The notes under the pieces: model-generated
What the model was told of the DNA's origin: nothing
Databases searched by the model: none
Seen by the model: the letters and a program-made list of their open reading frames with translations, nothing else
DNA from: CAVORB01 sp963736235
GTDB taxonomy: Bacteria; Pseudomonadota; Gammaproteobacteria; Chromatiales; Chromatiaceae
Length of the DNA stretch: 64,000 bases
Direction of reading: 5' to 3'
Assembly: GCA_963736235.1 (NCBI GenBank)
Contig: CAVTOR010000006.1
Span: 316,489 to 380,488 of the forward strand
Part shown: piece by piece, positions 60,417-64,000 of the stretch
Layout: every line of letters begins with the position of its first letter
Position numbering within the stretch: the stretch's first letter is position 1
Translations under genes and position numbers: made by a program

Positions 60417-62675
60417 ATGAGTAAACTGAAAAATGCCTATGCCCTCGTCATAGGAATTAAATATGACTTCGATAAATTAGACACCACCGGAGACGCCCAG
60501 GATATTGCAGTTGCTTTGAAGGATGAGGCTATTTGTGGTTATCCTCCTGAAAATGTGAAGTTGCTCATTGGTAAGGAAGCCGACAGAAAAGGAATTTTGG
60601 CAGCCTTTAAAGATTTACAGGAAAAAACAAACGAAAACTCTTCTGTATTTCTCTATTATTCCGGACATGGCGGCCTGGAACTCGATACGTTTCATTTTAT
60701 TCCAGCAGGAATTAAAAGCGGAATGAACAAAGAAGAGTATACAGCAGAATGGGTTACGGCAGAGGAAATCAAAGATCATATTAATGCTTTAAAAACCAGA
60801 CGCCTTATCTTCTTTATGGATTGCTGTCATTCTACGGGTATCGCCTCCGAATCATTTGTTGCAGGGGGTCAGGAGCAAAAACAAGACAGCCCGGATTCTA
60901 CGTCGACCGAATTTACCCAAGCTGATGGCCTGGCACAAAAAGTGGATACTGAAAAAGGGATTTCTGTAGTAGCCTCTTGCAAGGAAAATCAGAAGTCCTA
61001 TAAGATGGATGCAGATAAAAATAGTTTATTTACCAAGCATTTGCTTCTTGCCTTGCATGGGCAACACCAGAGCGTTTTCGCAGATCCCTATGTACGGATA
61101 TTACAAGTGGCAAGCTATTTAATGAGGGTGATTCCTTCTGTTTTGGAAGAAATTGCCAGTAAATGGAATATGCCCGAAGCTATACAGGAACCCTATGTTA
61201 ATCTTGAACTATACGACGACTTTATCCTTAGTTATGTGCCCGAGGAAATCAGAAAGCGCTTAACCCTGGCAGAACCCGAAGATGTCCCTTCAGTAAGGGA
61301 GAAAGGAAAAAAAGAAGTAAAAACAGTTTTTAGGGAAACCCCGGGAGCCAATAATCTCCTGTTATTTATCCATGGCTTTTCCGGGGAAGCCGGGGATACA
61401 TTTGGAAATATACCGGATATGCTGCAGCGCGAATCTAAAATGAATGGCTGGGACATGAAACCCTTTGGCTATTCCCAATACGTAGACCCTGAACTTGGAA
61501 AGGATATTTGGGCAGGTGTTCAGGATGTAGACCGAATAGCGGAATATCTCTGTACTTCGGTAAAATATAAATTTGATAAATACGACAGAATAGCCATTGT
61601 GGCACATAGCCTGGGCGGCCTTATTGCCCAGCGCTCCATCCTTAATTTTAAGGAGGAATACAGAATAAAAATTTCCCACGTAATACTTCTCGGAACTCCG
61701 AGCAATGGTATAGAACCTGCAAAGCTCAATAAATTGTGGAATACTAAGTATAAGGAAATGAGCAGTGAAGGCAATTTTATTACTTCCCTGAGAAATGACT
61801 GGAGGAATCATTTTAAAGAAGAGTATCCTTTTAGCTTGAAGGTAGCCGGTTCGGCCGAAGATGACTATGTTACTCTGGATTCTTGTTTTAAACCTTTTGG
61901 TGAGGAATATCGATATACGATAGAAGGGAGACATTTAACCATGGTGAAACCCAAAGACAAAAATGATGATTGTTACTCGCTTATTCTGAAGACACTGACC
62001 GACACGGATTTTGCGAATCAGTATAGCAACAATGAGGAAATAAATATTGCGCTAGGGAAATATGACGCTGTGGTTAAAAAACTTTTACCCAATGTGGATG
62101 CCTTAGACAAAAATGGACTGAAACGCTTAGTTTTTTCATTGGAGGGTCTGGACAGGAGAGGTGACGCCTTGAAGATCCTGGAAGAACATCCTGCAGCTCA
62201 GGAAGATACAGATCTTATGGGTATTATCGGGGGGCGATATAAGCGGTCCTATTTAAAATTTCCTTCTCAAGCCGATGCAGAAGCAGCTTTTGTTTATTAC
62301 GAACTGGCCCTGGAAAAGTCGACTGCAAAAAAGAACTACGACCAAATCTATTATCACGCCATCAATTTGGCCTTTTTAAGCCTGGTGGCGGAGAACGACA
62401 AGGGCAGGATGCGGACTTATGCGCAACAGGCGTTGGATGCCACAGAGAAATGTGAAGAAGACTCATGGAAATACGGCACAGTAGCAGAGGCGAGTATGTA
62501 TTTGGGAGACATGGATAAAGCTAAAGAATACTATACCAAAGCAGCAGAGATGAGTGGCATTCGCGAGAAAATATCGATGCACCTCAATGCTTATGCCGGA
62601 TATACCACGTTGAAGCAGACGGATAATCTGAAAGATGAGTTTATCGTATTTTTAAAGGAACATTTTTTGAAGTAA
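60417..62675 (+). CDS. Caspase-like protease + alpha/beta hydrolase + TPR fusion
   Basis: A 752-residue three-part protein, uninterrupted. Residues 1-270 form a C14 caspase-like domain with catalytic His84 in FLYYSGHGGLE and Cys137 in IFFMDCCHSTG. Residues ~300-525 form an alpha/beta hydrolase with LLLFIHGFSGEAG (oxyanion region) and Ser398 in IAIVAHSLGGLIAQ. A later His in EGRHLTMVKP is a candidate third residue. Residues ~545-752 are TPR-like helices (AEAAFVYYELALEKSTAKKN, then DMDKAKEYYTKAAEMSG). There is no signal peptide, so it is probably cytoplasmic. It follows the cyclase-TPR gene by 58 bases on the same strand. No Shine-Dalgarno is visible. A role as an activatable effector is inference. 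Confidence 0.88.
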   Translation: MSKLKNAYALVIGIKYDFDKLDTTGDAQDIAVALKDEAICGYPPENVKLLIGKEADRKGILAAFKDLQEKTNENSSVFLYYSGHGGLELDTFHFIPAGIKSGMNKEEYTAEWVTAEEIKDHINALKTRRLIFFMDCCHSTGIASESFVAGGQEQKQDSPDSTSTEFTQADGLAQKVDTEKGISVVASCKENQKSYKMDADKNSLFTKHLLLALHGQHQSVFADPYVRILQVASYLMRVIPSVLEEIASKWNMPEAIQEPYVNLELYDDFILSYVPEEIRKRLTLAEPEDVPSVREKGKKEVKTVFRETPGANNLLLFIHGFSGEAGDTFGNIPDMLQRESKMNGWDMKPFGYSQYVDPELGKDIWAGVQDVDRIAEYLCTSVKYKFDKYDRIAIVAHSLGGLIAQRSILNFKEEYRIKISHVILLGTPSNGIEPAKLNKLWNTKYKEMSSEGNFITSLRNDWRNHFKEEYPFSLKVAGSAEDDYVTLDSCFKPFGEEYRYTIEGRHLTMVKPKDKNDDCYSLILKTLTDTDFANQYSNNEEINIALGKYDAVVKKLLPNVDALDKNGLKRLVFSLEGLDRRGDALKILEEHPAAQEDTDLMGIIGGRYKRSYLKFPSQADAEAAFVYYELALEKSTAKKNYDQIYYHAINLAFLSLVAENDKGRMRTYAQQALDATEKCEEDSWKYGTVAEASMYLGDMDKAKEYYTKAAEMSGIREKISMHLNAYAGYTTLKQTDNLKDEFIVFLKEHFLK

Positions 62676-62696
62676 ACCCTTATAAAAACTAAGTGA

Positions 62697-62918
62697 TCGT
62701 ATTTAAAAAAGACCAGATCCCTGGACCTTGATTTTAAAAAGGCAATTAAAAAACCTATCCCTGTCCGCTGTGTCCAGATACACAAGCCTTTTATGGTAGA
62801 AACGATGGAAGGTATTTTGGAGGGTAAACGGGGAGACTGGTTAATGGTGGGGATACATGGAGAAATGTACCCCATAGATCAGGAAATATTTGAAAAAACT
62901 TATGACGTTTGCGACTAA
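62697..62918 (+). CDS. Small phage-like protein (GDW...GE-YP...IFEKTY type), start unclear
   Basis: The frame ending at 62918 encodes KKPIPVRCVQIHKPFMVETM, then EGILEGKRGDWLMVGIHGEM and YPIDQEIFEKTYDVCD. This strongly resembles a family of short phage and prophage proteins with the pattern PGDYIV-x-G-x-GE-x-YP...IFEKTY, of unknown function. The gene begins 20-120 bases after the caspase gene. No ATG precedes the conserved part in frame. A GTG at 62693 in the adjacent frame suggests one lost base near 62,720; the only in-frame ATG (62793) would give 41 residues. Confidence 0.5.
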   Translation, partial: SYLKKTRSLDLDFKKAIKKPIPVRCVQIHKPFMVETMEGILEGKRGDWLMVGIHGEMYPIDQEIFEKTYDVCD

Positions 62919-63096
62919 TTCCTATTCATAGGTTACCCTTTAACGTTAAAGAAATAATCCGTATCGGAGTTAAATCTTATTTACATAACTCGTGTAACGA
63001 AGAAACCATTGACATCTCAGAAAATTTTTGGGACAGACTATGTTAACAATACCCTGAATGGAATGGAATGAAATCTAATATTACACAAAATAATGC

Positions 63097-63546
63097 TTAG
63101 GCTACTTTATTCAGCCTGTTCTTCCTTTTTATTGATAATCTGCGACCACCCGACATTCTCATTGCTCTAATCCCTTCCATATTCTGCACGAAGGTATGAA
63201 AGGAGGATGCCTTTCCCTTCTCGTATGGGCTTGTCCCTGTCTTATACAATATTTTTTCACGGCGCAAGGCTTCCGCTGTAATTCGATATTTGGTCCATTT
63301 TTCCTGGAATTTTAACAATGCAGCAAGCCCGGTAAGAGTGGCTGTTAATACTCCAAATGTGGCAATCAGGTATTTGGGCAGGTCATGATCGTCGGTTTTG
63401 AATCCGGCTAAAAACGGAATTAATGCTGCGAAAACATAAACAAGACCATTGGTCCAATAATAGTAAGTTTTATTTATAGCGCTTTTTTTACCATACCAAG
63501 CTATTTGGTCATCAATTCTTTCTTTAAGGTATTCTTCTTCGGTCAT
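63097..63546 (-). CDS. SLATT-domain (DUF4231) two-helix membrane protein
   Basis: A 149-residue membrane protein. The N-terminus is charged (MTEEEYLKERIDDQIAWYGK). Two adjacent membrane helices follow (WTNGLVYVFAALIPFLAGF and LIATFGVLTATLTGLAALL), then an amphipathic coiled-coil-like region with KYRITAEALRREKILYKTGT and YEKGKASSFHTFVQNMEGIR. This is the DUF4231/SLATT pattern. SLATT proteins have been described as predicted pore-forming effectors linked to nucleotide-second-messenger conflict systems. It is convergent with the caspase gene, so it is not in the same operon. The long basic tail (MSGGRRLSIKRKNRLNKV) could bind membrane or nucleic acid. Confidence 0.75.
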   Translation of the reverse strand: MTEEEYLKERIDDQIAWYGKKSAINKTYYYWTNGLVYVFAALIPFLAGFKTDDHDLPKYLIATFGVLTATLTGLAALLKFQEKWTKYRITAEALRREKILYKTGTSPYEKGKASSFHTFVQNMEGIRAMRMSGGRRLSIKRKNRLNKVA

Positions 63547-64000
63547 TTTCTTAAGGTTTGGTTTTAGTTATCACTATCCATGCAGAGATTATTTTATCTT
63601 TATCAATTCAAGATAGTCAGAATAATTTGATTACTCTTATCATTTTTGAGCAATTTATTTGTATGTGTCGAAAGAGAATTTGCAAAACATAATTATTCAC
63701 AAAACTTCCATAATTCTGAAGCCCATTGTAAGTTATTTATTTAAATCTTACTTTATGTAATTAAACAACTTATAAAAAATCGAGATCAACTTCTAACTAT
63801 TTATTGAGTTTGTTGTAATTTAAAAATAACAACATTGCTATAAGGATTTTGAATGGACAAATAACAAATCTTGACCCTCTGAGACATCATTTCCCATTTA
63901 AGTAAAGGCTTTACAATTTATCTTTAATTAAATAAAGGTATTACTATGAACTTATACAAATGCTTATAATATTTTTGATAGTAAAAAATGTATGTATTAA
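63547..64000. other. AT-rich window end, no gene seen
   Basis: About 450 bases of A/T-rich DNA with no recognisable frame, RNA or repeat. It contains the upstream region of the SLATT gene. Confidence 0.5.

Overview
The window has two unlike parts. Positions 1 to about 55,980 are GC-rich, with clear Shine-Dalgarno sites and a gammaproteobacterial gene set (ygfZ, hrpA, RF2 with its programmed frameshift, pntAA/AB/B, ispG, mazG, yjbQ). A group 1e [NiFe]-hydrogenase operon of the HynS-Isp1-Isp2-HynL type, best known from purple sulfur bacteria, suggests a Chromatiales-like sulfur bacterium (inference). From about 55,990 to the end the DNA is strongly AT-rich, starts lack Shine-Dalgarno sites, and the gene families look like Bacteroidota. 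The switch lies about 100 bp past a tRNA-Val gene. It is either a horizontally acquired island or a chimeric contig join; the sequence alone cannot decide.

Layout of the GC-rich part: a truncated DUF1631 gene; SLT transglycosylase; Nudix; DUF882 Tat protein; a YhaN-like AAA ATPase with membrane segments and a small overlapping partner; an RNase II family enzyme; ygfZ; lysS; prfB; a RAYT transposase; an IS1182-like transposase; a cupin gene; ppdK; valS; a Do-type protease; hrpA; a SemiSWEET; a B12-type radical SAM protein; the pnt transhydrogenase operon; and a DUF299 kinase that may control PPDK. Next come the hydrogenase genes (hypC, protease, HupH-like, hynS, isp1, isp2, hynL); a YkuD transpeptidase; a DODA-type dioxygenase; AsmA; a heme-binding-type protein; ispG; a DUF4743 Nudix-yjbQ-mazG operon; a CoA-binding protein; a DruA (DUF4338)-ISAs1 element; an EpsL-like barrel; NorE/NorF-like genes; a DUF2189 membrane protein; and tRNA-Val.

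The AT-rich part holds a membrane protein with repeated Trp-Ala/Tyr-Pro motifs, an octapeptide-repeat protein, a class III cyclase-TM-TPR protein, a caspase-alpha/beta hydrolase-TPR protein, a small phage-like gene and a SLATT/DUF4231 membrane protein. This combination resembles a nucleotide-signal or protease-triggered conflict system and is the most novel-looking locus here.

Many genes, including essential lysS, prfB and valS, carry single-base frameshifts, often in short homopolymers, in both parts. This points to residual long-read errors rather than true decay, so broken genes are described as single loci.
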